23,438 bases of DNA, from NCBI GenBank assembly GCA_963787195.1, contig CAWBCI010000027.1, positions 1 through 23,438 of the forward strand, written 5' to 3'. A program made the translations under genes and the position numbers. Positions 8,631-16,020 of the stretch are shown here, one piece after another (the first letter of the stretch is position 1; each line of letters begins with the position of its first letter). The notes beneath the pieces were generated by a model that ran no database searches, had not been told where the DNA came from, and saw only the letters and a program-made list of their open reading frames with translations. Source of the DNA: CAWBCI01 sp963787195 (GTDB lineage: Bacteria > Bacteroidota > Bacteroidia > Bacteroidales > JAGOPY01).

Positions 8631-9476
8631 TTATTTATTTGTAATCTCCACCAGTTCTTTAGAACGCATACTCAGCACTGGTATTGTGGAATGATTCACC
8701 ATTTGCTGGGCGTAGGGTCCTAAAAAAATATTGGCAGTTGTAGTCTCCTGCTCTGTCATAATAGCGATCAGTTCAGCATTCACTGATTCGGCATAGTCGA
8801 TCGTACTCCGGGTAATATTCTCGGATTCCCAGGTTTGACTAATGAATCGTATATCCCGTTCTGACAGGTAATTTTCAACTTGCTGAGCATAATTGTCGAC
8901 CCTGCGTCTCACTGCTTTGACAGTGGTTGAGTAAAGGGAAAGTATGTGGACTTCGGCATCGAAAAGCTGGGCCAGTTGAGAGGCTACCGGTATCTTCTGC
9001 CGGGTTTCCTGTGAACTGTCTATAGGAATTACAATCTTTTTAATGTCCCTAACCTTGAAATCAAAGCGAAGTGTTATAACGGGACAAGGGGCACTGGTGA
9101 CGATACGATAGGCGTTACTCCCTATCCAGAACTCCTCAAAGCCCGATACGCCGTGTGTTCCTGTCAGGATGATATCTGCATCGATACTTTTGGCAAGCTG
9201 GGCTATTTCAATATAAACTTTCCCTTTCCTGACTTTATAATCCAATATTCCCGGTTTGAGTGATTTGGAATGCTTTTCCTTCAGTTCTTTCAGCAAGGCA
9301 ACATTCTCGGCCCTTTCTTCATTTGCAAAGCCGTCAAAAGCTACTTCATCACTTGTCGTATTATCTACCCAGACCATCTGAACGCTGGCGCCGGCCTTGT
9401 TCGCGATGAATATTCCATATTCTAGCGCGTTCAGAGAAGTTTTGGAAAAATCAATGGCTACTAAAACTTGTTTCAT
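8631..9476 (-). CDS. Double-domain universal stress protein (UspA family), copy 2
   Basis: A 281-residue paralogue of the Usp protein at 7338 with the same two-domain plan. Domain 1 starts MKQVLVAIDFSKTSLNALEY and keeps the ATP-binding G-x2-G-x9-G-S pattern in GTHGVSGFEEFWIGSNAYRIV. Domain 2 starts KIVIPIDSSQETRQKIP and ends PYAQQMVNHSTIPVLSM. I chose the ATG at 9476 because it aligns with the paralogue's start. The frame is open to 9539, but that extension covers the promoter-like elements. It is the first gene of the Usp-SPOR-Usp operon. The two copies are diverged enough to be an old duplication, not a recent one. Confidence 0.93.
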   Translation of the reverse strand: MKQVLVAIDFSKTSLNALEYGIFIANKAGASVQMVWVDNTTSDEVAFDGFANEERAENVALLKELKEKHSKSLKPGILDYKVRKGKVYIEIAQLAKSIDADIILTGTHGVSGFEEFWIGSNAYRIVTSAPCPVITLRFDFKVRDIKKIVIPIDSSQETRQKIPVASQLAQLFDAEVHILSLYSTTVKAVRRRVDNYAQQVENYLSERDIRFISQTWESENITRSTIDYAESVNAELIAIMTEQETTTANIFLGPYAQQMVNHSTIPVLSMRSKELVEITNK

Positions 9477-9507
9477 ACCTGGCATTTTAAAAGATGAAAT
9501 CCAGTAG

Positions 9508-9540
9508 TAAAAATAAGAAAAATTGCCGTCCTTTAGCAAA
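9508..9540 (-). promoter_or_regulatory. Candidate promoter of the Usp-SPOR-Usp operon
   Basis: On the minus strand TTTG (9537-9540), 21 bases, then TATTTTTA (9508-9515), one mismatch from TTTG-N19-23-TAnnTTTG. It lies just upstream of the chosen start at 9476, which supports that start. Confidence 0.45.
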
Positions 9541-9620
9541 TCCGGCGGAAATTAAATGTTTCAGAGATACTGAATGTCACTGCGGTCATTTTAGGAGAAT
9601 GACCAAGTCTATTATTTTCA

Positions 9621-9628
9621 TACTTTTG
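9621..9628 (+). promoter_or_regulatory. Candidate -7 element for ruvB
   Basis: TACTTTTG matches TAnnTTTG and lies 24 bases before the ruvB ATG. No convincing -33 element is seen. Confidence 0.4.
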
Positions 9629-9652
9629 TGATGCAATATAAATGCACAATTA

Positions 9653-10675
9653 ATGAACGAAAACCTTGATGCCACGGGCATGAATTTAACAGCAGCCGAG
9701 AAAGAGATCGAAATGGTATTGAGGCCATCTGCTTTCGAAAGCTTTGCCGGTCAGGAAAAAATCAAGGATAACCTGAAAATATTCGTACAGGCAGCCAAAA
9801 TGAGGGGAGAAGCCCTGGATCATGTGCTCTTGCATGGCCCTCCGGGACTGGGCAAAACCACTCTGTCTTATATTATAGCCAATGAACTTGGAGTAAATAT
9901 TAAGGTATCATCAGGCCCTGTCCTTGACAAACCTGGCGATCTGGCCGGTTTGCTCACCAGCCTGGAGGTAAATGATGTATTGTTCATCGATGAAATCCAT
10001 CGCCTGAGTCCCCTGGTTGAAGAATATCTATATTCGGCTATGGAAGATTACCGGATCGATATTATGATCGAGACCGGGCCAAATGCAAGGAGCGTACAGA
10101 TTAAACTGAATCCCTTCACCCTGATTGGGGCCACTACCCGCTCAGGCTTACTCACTGCCCCGCTGCGTTCCCGCTTCGGTATAAATTCCAGACTTTCCTA
10201 TTATGAAGCTGAGACCCTGGAGAAAATACTTTTCAGGTCAGCCAAAATTTTAGGAGTACCTATCATTCCCGAAGCAGCGGCCGAAATAGCAAGACGTAGC
10301 CGTGGTACGCCCAGAATAGCCAATCTCTTACTTCGAAGAGTAAGGGATTTTGCGCAAATCAAGGGTAATGGTACTATTACTATGGAGATTTCGCAAATAG
10401 CCCTGAAAGCCCTGAATGTCGACCTGCATGGCCTGGATGAAATGGATAACCGCATACTGGTAACGATCATTGAGAAATTCAAAGGTGGCCCGGTGGGACT
10501 GAACACTATCTCAACAGCCGTAAGTGAAGATGCCGGTACAATTGAGGAAGTTTATGAGCCTTTTCTCATTCAGGAAGGCTATTTGATGCGCACTCCCAGA
10601 GGCCGGGAAGTTACGGACCTGGCATATCTGCACATGGGCTTTAAAAGAAATCCCGAACATCCAAAATTGTTCTGA
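9653..10675 (+). CDS. ruvB: Holliday junction branch migration DNA helicase RuvB
   Basis: The AAA+ motor of the RuvAB complex, which drives branch migration of Holliday junctions during recombination and fork repair. At 340 residues it has normal family length. Visible are Walker A GPPGLGKT (about residue 63), Walker B LFIDEIHRL, sensor 1 GATTRSG and the arginine finger in APLRSRFGI. Sensor 2 is GTPRIANLLLRRVRDFA, and the C-terminal winged-helix domain includes EPFLIQEGYLMRTPRGRE. All key residues are present. The queG gene follows after 46 bases on the same strand; ruvA is not in the window, as is usual in Bacteroidota where ruvA and ruvB are separate. Confidence 0.98.
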   Translation: MNENLDATGMNLTAAEKEIEMVLRPSAFESFAGQEKIKDNLKIFVQAAKMRGEALDHVLLHGPPGLGKTTLSYIIANELGVNIKVSSGPVLDKPGDLAGLLTSLEVNDVLFIDEIHRLSPLVEEYLYSAMEDYRIDIMIETGPNARSVQIKLNPFTLIGATTRSGLLTAPLRSRFGINSRLSYYEAETLEKILFRSAKILGVPIIPEAAAEIARRSRGTPRIANLLLRRVRDFAQIKGNGTITMEISQIALKALNVDLHGLDEMDNRILVTIIEKFKGGPVGLNTISTAVSEDAGTIEEVYEPFLIQEGYLMRTPRGREVTDLAYLHMGFKRNPEHPKLF

Positions 10676-10721
10676 ATTCAAGCATTTTCAGATTATTCCT
10701 AAGTCATGAGAATGAAATATT

Positions 10722-11664
10722 GTGAAGGCTGATGATAAATACCGCATCTCTGTCCTGATCCGGGAAAAAGCCCTGGATCTTGGTTTTATGGCCTGCGGAT
10801 TTTCAGCAGCAAATTATCTTGAAGAAGAGTCGCCACGCCTTGCTGATTGGCTGGAAAAGAAATTCCAGGGAGGGATGTCCTATATGGAACGAAACAGGGA
10901 AAAAAGACTGGATCCCCGCATGCTGGTTGAAGGTGCTGCTTCTGTAATTTCTGTCCTTTATAATTATTATCCGGAAAAAAACCTCCCCGACGAAGATAAT
11001 TACCAGTATCTCTAAATATGCATACGGCAAAGACTATCATACTATTATCCGGGATAAACTGCATTTATTGGCGGATTTCATCCGCCAGGAAGCTGGTCAG
11101 GTCAGGATGCGGGTTTTCAGCGATTCAGCCCCTGTCCTGGACCGTGCCTGGGCCCGTAAATCAGGATTGGGATGGATAGGCAAGAATACATGTCTGATCC
11201 ACCCTAAATTCGGTTCATTCTTTTTTATTGGGGAAATCATCACGGAACTGGAACTGGCTTATGATAATACAAAGGTCAATGACCTTTGCGGGGGCTGCAA
11301 CCGCTGTATAGAACATTGCCCAACAGGAGCCATTACCGCCCCCAGGGTGCTGGATGCGAACAAATGCATTTCTTATCATACCATAGAAAACAAAGGACAG
11401 CTCCCGGATGAAATCCGGGATAAATTCGGTGACTGGATATTCGGTTGTGATATATGCCAGGATGTCTGTCCCTGGAATCGCATGTCAAAACCTCACATTG
11501 AAGAGTCTTTCATGGCTTCCGGAGATTTGCTGAATATGCATAAAAAGAATTGGGAGGAATTAAGTGAAGATAAGTTTGACCTACTTTTCAGGGATTCGGC
11601 TCTCAGCAGGGCGGGCTACAATGGGTTGAAAAGAAATATAGCTTTTGTAAAAGGTAATGACTGA
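10722..11664 (+). CDS. queG: Epoxyqueuosine reductase QueG (one frameshift near 11007)
   Basis: Catalyses the last step of queuosine synthesis in tRNA, reducing epoxyqueuosine with cobalamin and two [4Fe-4S] clusters. Cluster ligands are seen in CGGCNRCIEHCPTGAI and in CDICQDVCPWN. The SDSAPVLDRAWARKSGLGW segment contains the conserved active-site region. The frame is broken: the first part (GTG at 10722) ends in TAA at 11013-11015, and the rest is open from about 11008. Dropping one T at 11007 joins them as DNYQ then ISKYAYGKDYH, matching the family and giving about 313 residues. The start is a GTG with no strong ribosome-binding site; ATG codons just upstream are out of frame. The rest of the protein is well preserved, so a sequence error is as likely as a real mutation. 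Confidence 0.9.
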
Positions 11665-11717
11665 CAGAATGCAAACATTTTATGTTCTGCAGTGTTTATT
11701 TTAAAAAATATAGAGAT

Positions 11718-12278
11718 ATGTCAGCTACAGAAACCAAACAGATAGACCTGGGCTTCAAAGCCCCTGAATTCACACTTCCGGATACTGTCACCGGCCTTAA
11801 TATCAGCCTGAAGGAAGCTGCCGGTGAGAAAGCGACCATCATTATGTTCATTTGCAATCATTGCCCTTATGTGCAGCATGTTATTCACGGTATTGTGAAA
11901 CTTGCGGAGGATTATATCCCCAAAGGTGTTGCCTTCCTGGCCATCAGCTCAAATGATGTGAATGCTTATCCTGAGGACCATCCCGACCGCATGAAAGAAC
12001 TGGCACATAATATGAAATTCCCTTTCCCCTATTTATATGATGAGACTCAGAAAGTTGCCGAAGATTATCATGCAGCCTGTACACCTGATTTTAATATATT
12101 TGACGGGGATTTAAAATGTATATACAGGGGCCAGATGGACGGAGCCCGTCCCGGAAACGGTATCCCGGTGAGCGGGAAGGACATCAGGGCTGCCCTGGAT
12201 GCTGCCCTGGCAGGTCTGCCGGTGAGTAAAGAACAGGTTCCCAGCATCGGTTGCAGCATCAAATGGAAAACAAATTAA
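11718..12278 (+). CDS. Thioredoxin-like / AhpC-TSA family redox protein
   Basis: A 186-residue cytoplasmic thioredoxin-fold protein. It has the peroxiredoxin-like opening FKAPEFTLPDTVTG and a CxxC redox motif in FICNHCPYVQHV (Cys-Asn-His-Cys), in place of the single peroxidatic cysteine of AhpC. It also has an AISSNDVNAYPEDHP segment, the FPYLYDETQ loop and the family's typical tail SIGCSIKWK. This subgroup (thioredoxin family protein near AhpC/TSA) is widespread in Bacteroidota and cyanobacteria; its physiological substrate is unknown. I chose the ATG at 11718 (MSATETKQ) over an upstream in-frame ATG at 11682 because the extra residues have no family counterpart. It is 53 bases after queG and 9 bases before a secreted PKD-like protein, so it may be co-transcribed with that one. 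Confidence 0.9.
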   Translation: MSATETKQIDLGFKAPEFTLPDTVTGLNISLKEAAGEKATIIMFICNHCPYVQHVIHGIVKLAEDYIPKGVAFLAISSNDVNAYPEDHPDRMKELAHNMKFPFPYLYDETQKVAEDYHAACTPDFNIFDGDLKCIYRGQMDGARPGNGIPVSGKDIRAALDAALAGLPVSKEQVPSIGCSIKWKTN

Positions 12279-12287
12279 AATAATCAG

Positions 12288-13589
12288 ATGAAACTCAGGT
12301 ACCTGCTCATTCTCGGCTTTGTACTTTCTTTCCAACTTTCAGGAATAAGCGGTAGTATTTATGCCCCAGATTATCTTACTGACACCATCCCACCTTATCC
12401 GCCACCCCGGCCGGATTCTCTCATTGGAACTTCCTCGGCCTGCGTTGGAGATAACGGTACCTACTACATTGCGGCGATGGTTGGCGTATACTGCCAATGG
12501 CTGGTCGATGGGACCCTTCAAACTACCACTGATAATATATTTAACTATACATGGACTGTTGCAGGTCTCCATACAGTGGCCGTATATTTTACAGATAACA
12601 GCGGATGGTTAAGCGGACTTTTCAGCATGGATGTGGAAGTGAGCGGGGTGCCAAATCAACCGGGAACCATTATGGGAGACAATACAGTTTGTGAGAATAC
12701 TTATCACACATATACAACAAGCATTGGGCCCTTCGAATGGTGTCAATGGAAGGTGAACGGCATGATACAATCTTCCACGACGCCCACGATGACTTACCTC
12801 TTCGGGGGGGCCGGCAATTACCTTATTGAGGTGACGGCTTACAGCGATTGCGGTGTCAGCTCACCCAGAAACCTTGAAGTCCTGGCACAGGGCACGGCCC
12901 CGGCTCCTCCTGGCCCCATTCAGGGGCCTGAAGAATCCTGCCCTGCTAATTCAGAAACCTATACAACAACAGTCGCTCCCGGACTTGATTGCGCATGGTA
13001 TATCGATGGTGTCCTGCAAGCTTCAACTACTACAACTATGCAGGTAACCTGGGGAGATCCGGGAGATTATGATATCGAAGTGAGAGCAGTATCGGATTGC
13101 GGAACCGGAAATCCAAGCAGCCTCGGCGTCACTGTTTATTACTTCCCTGATGTAAATCTCGGAAACGATACCACTCTTATGGAAGGTCAATCACTTGTTC
13201 TGGATGCCGGAAATCCGGGATGCAGTTATATATGGTCAAACGGGGCAAATACCCAGACTATCACAGTAAATCAAAGTGGTAATTATTGGGTCGAGGCAAG
13301 CAATTTTTGCGGGGATAGCAGGGATACCATCCAGGTCTCGGTGATCACTGGCATTTCTTCATATTCTGAAAATTTTAAGGGCAAGATATATTTCGACGGG
13401 AGCCGCATCCATATTGATCCGGCGGGCACCCAAATTCAAATTAAGCGGATGAAATTAACGGATATCAGCGGGCGGATTCTTTACCAAGGTGCTTTTAAAG
13501 ATAATTTCATTCCCGAAGGAAAAGGCCTGCTGATCCTGATTCTGGAAACAGATCAAAAAGTTTATTATAAAAAGATTTTGGTGTATTAG
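12288..13589 (+). CDS. Secreted protein with three cysteine-bearing PKD-like repeats and a weak T9SS sorting domain
   Basis: A 433-residue exported protein with a signal peptide at about 1-23. Three Ig/PKD-like repeats of roughly 80 residues follow (about 42-124, 125-207 and 208-290). Repeats share a cysteine near the start (SACVG, NTVCE, EESCP), a CxW strand (YCQWLVDG, WCQWKVNG, DCAWYIDG) and, in repeats 2 and 3, a closing SDCG, so paired disulfides are likely. A fourth domain, LGNDTTLMEGQSLVLDAG to YWVEASNFCGD, is typical of Bacteroidota surface proteins. The last 70 residues, with LTDISGRILYQGAF and a final strand ending KKILVY, resemble a diverged type A T9SS sorting domain without the YPNP motif. 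Probably a surface or extracellular adhesion/matrix protein; the ligand is unknown. Confidence 0.82.
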   Translation: MKLRYLLILGFVLSFQLSGISGSIYAPDYLTDTIPPYPPPRPDSLIGTSSACVGDNGTYYIAAMVGVYCQWLVDGTLQTTTDNIFNYTWTVAGLHTVAVYFTDNSGWLSGLFSMDVEVSGVPNQPGTIMGDNTVCENTYHTYTTSIGPFEWCQWKVNGMIQSSTTPTMTYLFGGAGNYLIEVTAYSDCGVSSPRNLEVLAQGTAPAPPGPIQGPEESCPANSETYTTTVAPGLDCAWYIDGVLQASTTTTMQVTWGDPGDYDIEVRAVSDCGTGNPSSLGVTVYYFPDVNLGNDTTLMEGQSLVLDAGNPGCSYIWSNGANTQTITVNQSGNYWVEASNFCGDSRDTIQVSVITGISSYSENFKGKIYFDGSRIHIDPAGTQIQIKRMKLTDISGRILYQGAFKDNFIPEGKGLLILILETDQKVYYKKILVY

Positions 13590-13599
13590 AGCATTCAGA

Positions 13600-13702
13600 G
13601 TGATAAGGTGATAAGGTTATTTTTAACAATTCTACCTGTTCGATTTTCAATGATCAATGATCAATGATCAATGTTCCGTGTTCAATGTTCAATGTTCAAT
13701 GA
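13600..13702 (+). repeat. Intergenic short tandem repeats (8-mer and 7-mer arrays)
   Basis: Two copies of GTGATAAG stand head to tail at 13600-13615. Further on, 13647-13702 is a run of eight 7-base units of the form TCAATGA or TCAATGT. Unit 5 is degenerate (TCCGTGT), and the last unit ends 3 bases before the stop codon of the SDR gene on the other strand. The rest of the gap between the convergent genes shows no gene. Confidence 0.9.
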
Positions 13703-13705
13703 ATT

Positions 13706-14395
13706 TCATGCTTTATTATAAACCTTAAAAATCCCTTCACGTAACATTCTTCCGGTATCGGACAATATGAAAGATATAGCTTCGGCGATATTCCCGGCCG
13801 GCACCCATTTTGAAAAATCAGCATCCGGCATGGACTTCCGGTTTGCGGGAGTATCGATGGTTGAAGGAACTATCACGCTTGCTGTGATATTCTTTCCTTT
13901 ACCTTCCGCATTGATGAATTCGGCCAGTTTAAAGATCATGGATTTGCTTAGAGAATAGCCGAAGAACTTAGTTCCCTGTGATGCATCCAGGCCGGGTTTG
14001 GATCCGATAAGGATAATTTGTCCGCCCTCTGACCTTCGCTGGAAATGCGATAGGAGAGGCCGCACAATATTATATGCTGTGTAAAAATTCAGACTGATCA
14101 TCTTGTCCAGCTCAGATCTGCCTGTCTCTTCAATGCTTCCCATGGCAAAACCTCCGACCAGCAGCACAGCAGCCTGCAAATCATTCGTTTCATCCATGAG
14201 TTGATCTATAAATTCCCCGGCAGCAAATTCATCCAGCAGATCGAGTTGTACATTCTTCAATTGGGCATCCCTGGGTAAAATCCCTGCAGCATTTTTCCCT
14301 GAAACTGTAAGCACATCATAATGTTCCTTCAGCAAATGATCAACCACAGCCAGGCCGAGGTTTCCGTTGGCGCCGGTAACGAGTATAGTCGACAT
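13706..14395 (-). CDS. Short-chain dehydrogenase/reductase (SDR family)
   Basis: A 229-residue Rossmann-fold oxidoreductase. The N-terminal nucleotide-binding motif is TGANGNLG, close to the classical TGxxxGxG. The LLVGGFAMGS strand corresponds to NNAG, the catalytic Ser region is IILIGSKPG, and the catalytic pair is in YSLSK (Y-x3-K). The C-terminal half includes SVIVPSTIDTPANR, a typical cofactor/substrate loop. I chose the ATG at 14395 (MSTILVTGANG) because the nucleotide motif should begin within the first ten residues; the frame is open upstream to 14458. Substrate cannot be inferred. It is not closely packed with neighbours (135 bases from the next minus-strand gene). Confidence 0.9.
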   Translation of the reverse strand: MSTILVTGANGNLGLAVVDHLLKEHYDVLTVSGKNAAGILPRDAQLKNVQLDLLDEFAAGEFIDQLMDETNDLQAAVLLVGGFAMGSIEETGRSELDKMISLNFYTAYNIVRPLLSHFQRRSEGGQIILIGSKPGLDASQGTKFFGYSLSKSMIFKLAEFINAEGKGKNITASVIVPSTIDTPANRKSMPDADFSKWVPAGNIAEAISFILSDTGRMLREGIFKVYNKA

Positions 14396-14530
14396 AAATA
14401 AATTTTTTAAGATCTGAAAATAATTGTCAAAATTAAAAGGGATACATATTCTTAACATTCATTGGGCTGAAGTGTTCAGAAGAAAACAGGGAGAATAAAT
14501 AGATTTCAGACTTAAATAATAATAGCAGGA

Positions 14531-15154
14531 TTATTTAGCCGCTGATCCGAATTGAACCAAAAGGCTTAGTACGAGGCTGTCATTATACTGACCGTAATCG
14601 AAAAACCTGTGTACATCTCCGGTAACATTATGGCTCCGGATATTTAAGAAAGAATTATTTGTCCTGAGATCGACTTTCAGATTTTTTGTGATCGATACAC
14701 ATATACCCAGGTTGATCTGATAGGATAATTTAGCCGGAGGATTAATGGGAGCACGCTCATTATAGTCAACTTCTTCAAAGTATCCCAGGCGATATCCGAT
14801 GGAAGGGCCTGCTTCTACTTTTACGTATTCATTAAATACAAACTGATAGAGCAAGGGGAGTTCTACATAATTTACCCGAAAAAGATACTGCGCGTAATCA
14901 TCCTTTTTAGGGTTCGGGTTTTTCCGGCTGCCTTTCTGAAAGTATTCCAGTTCCATCTGTAATATTGAACGTGGTGAAACCTGCAGGTTTACAAATGCAC
15001 CGGCATAAATCCCGGCCTTATTATAGCCCGTATAGGTATCCCCGGCAACCTGGCTGGCCGCAACTCCTGCCAGTATTCCTCCATTGAACTTCTGGGCAGA
15101 GCTGTATAATGTTGTAAGCAAGAATACAATAAAGAGTAAATATTTGAATTTCAT
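14531..15154 (-). CDS. PorT-like outer-membrane beta-barrel protein
   Basis: A 207-residue protein with a signal peptide (about 1-20, ending YSSAQ). Alternating amphipathic strands follow, typical of the PorT/outer-membrane protein beta-barrel family of Bacteroidota: GGILAGVAASQVAGD, AGIYAGAFVNLQVS, LQMELEYFQKGSR, VNYVELPLLYQF, VEAGPSIGYRLGY, QINLGICVSITKNL and a final strand LVLSLLVQFG. The YVELPLLYQF strand is the family hallmark. Length fits an eight-stranded barrel. In some relatives PorT serves type IX secretion, but most paralogues are of unknown function and I cannot say this one is the secretion component. It is divergent from the response-regulator gene. Confidence 0.88.
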   Translation of the reverse strand: MKFKYLLFIVFLLTTLYSSAQKFNGGILAGVAASQVAGDTYTGYNKAGIYAGAFVNLQVSPRSILQMELEYFQKGSRKNPNPKKDDYAQYLFRVNYVELPLLYQFVFNEYVKVEAGPSIGYRLGYFEEVDYNERAPINPPAKLSYQINLGICVSITKNLKVDLRTNNSFLNIRSHNVTGDVHRFFDYGQYNDSLVLSLLVQFGSAAK

Positions 15155-15291
15155 ATCATTATTTTTAAATGAAGATTAATTTTGAAAGTATAAAATTAGG
15201 AAAACATTCTTATTCGAATTCAGAATAAAACCCAAAGGGATAAATTATTACCTTCGTCCCATCAAAATAACCAAGTTAATCCTTTAATAGA

Positions 15292-15978
15292 ATGGCAGAT
15301 AACTTTCGCATTTTGCTGGTAGATGACGAAGCTGATGTACTTGAATTCCTGGGTTATAATCTCCGGAAGGAAGGTTATCAGGTGACGGTCAGCAGTAACG
15401 GAAAAGATGCCCTGGCAAAGGCAAAGGCCGAATTGCCGCATTTGATCATTCTGGATGTGATGATGCCCGAAATGGATGGCATAGAAACCTGTACCGAAAT
15501 ACGTCAGGTGCCGGAACTGAAAAACAGCATTATTATTTTTCTGACGGCACGTGGCGAGGATTATTCCCAGATTGCCGGTTTTGACGCGGGTGCAGATGAT
15601 TACGTCACCAAACCCATCAAGCCGAAAGTCCTGGTTAGCCGCGTGAAAGCCCTCCTGAGAAGGTATAAGGATGAACCGGAGGATTCGAGGGAAGGTATCA
15701 TTCAAATGAATGAGTTTGTGATAGATCGTGAAAGATATGTTGTAATCAAGGACGGAATAGAAATGAACCTGCCCAGGAAAGAGTTCGAACTTTTGAGCTT
15801 ACTTGTATCAAGGCCCAATAAGGTTTTTTCAAGGGATGAAATCCTTTCGAGCGTCTGGGGAAACGACATTATCGTGGGAGACCGTACTATTGACGTGCAT
15901 GTCAGGAAGATCCGTGAGAAACTCGAAACCAGGCAGATCAAAACCATCAAAGGGGTTGGCTATAAATATGAGAACTGA
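15292..15978 (+). CDS. OmpR/PhoB-family response regulator
   Basis: A 228-residue transcription factor. The receiver domain (about 1-120) has the acidic pair Asp11-Asp12, the phosphoacceptor Asp55 in LIILDVMMPEMDG, Thr85 in FLTARGED and Lys107 in DDYVTKPIKP. The C-terminal winged-helix DNA-binding domain (about 132-228) has LPRKEFELLSLLVSRPNKVFSR, the recognition helix near DRTIDVHVRKIREKL and the closing hairpin IKTIKGVGYKYE. All phosphorylation residues are intact. The sensor kinase follows after 42 bases, so the two form a pair; the layout resembles PhoB-PhoR, but no phosphate genes are nearby. A near-consensus TACCTTCG at 15249-15256 may be part of its promoter. Confidence 0.95.
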   Translation: MADNFRILLVDDEADVLEFLGYNLRKEGYQVTVSSNGKDALAKAKAELPHLIILDVMMPEMDGIETCTEIRQVPELKNSIIIFLTARGEDYSQIAGFDAGADDYVTKPIKPKVLVSRVKALLRRYKDEPEDSREGIIQMNEFVIDRERYVVIKDGIEMNLPRKEFELLSLLVSRPNKVFSRDEILSSVWGNDIIVGDRTIDVHVRKIREKLETRQIKTIKGVGYKYEN

Positions 15979-16020
15979 TAGAACCCGTTGAGCCGGGAAT
16001 TACTGATTCACTCATGCATT

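Noticed and set aside
10201..10506. A 101-codon minus-strand open frame within ruvB
   Set aside because: Antisense to the conserved RuvB C-terminal region and lacking any motif.
13647..13702. Possible CRISPR array
   Set aside because: The units are 7 bases with no spacers and no cas genes nearby; it is a simple tandem repeat.
15262..15705. A 147-codon open frame on the minus strand over the response-regulator gene
   Set aside because: It is antisense to a clear receiver domain with all conserved residues, has no recognisable motif and arises from the codon pattern of the real gene.
15988..16020. Upstream TTG start for the histidine kinase
   Set aside because: The ATG at 16021 directly precedes the first membrane segment and gives a normal kinase length; the extra 11 residues have no support.
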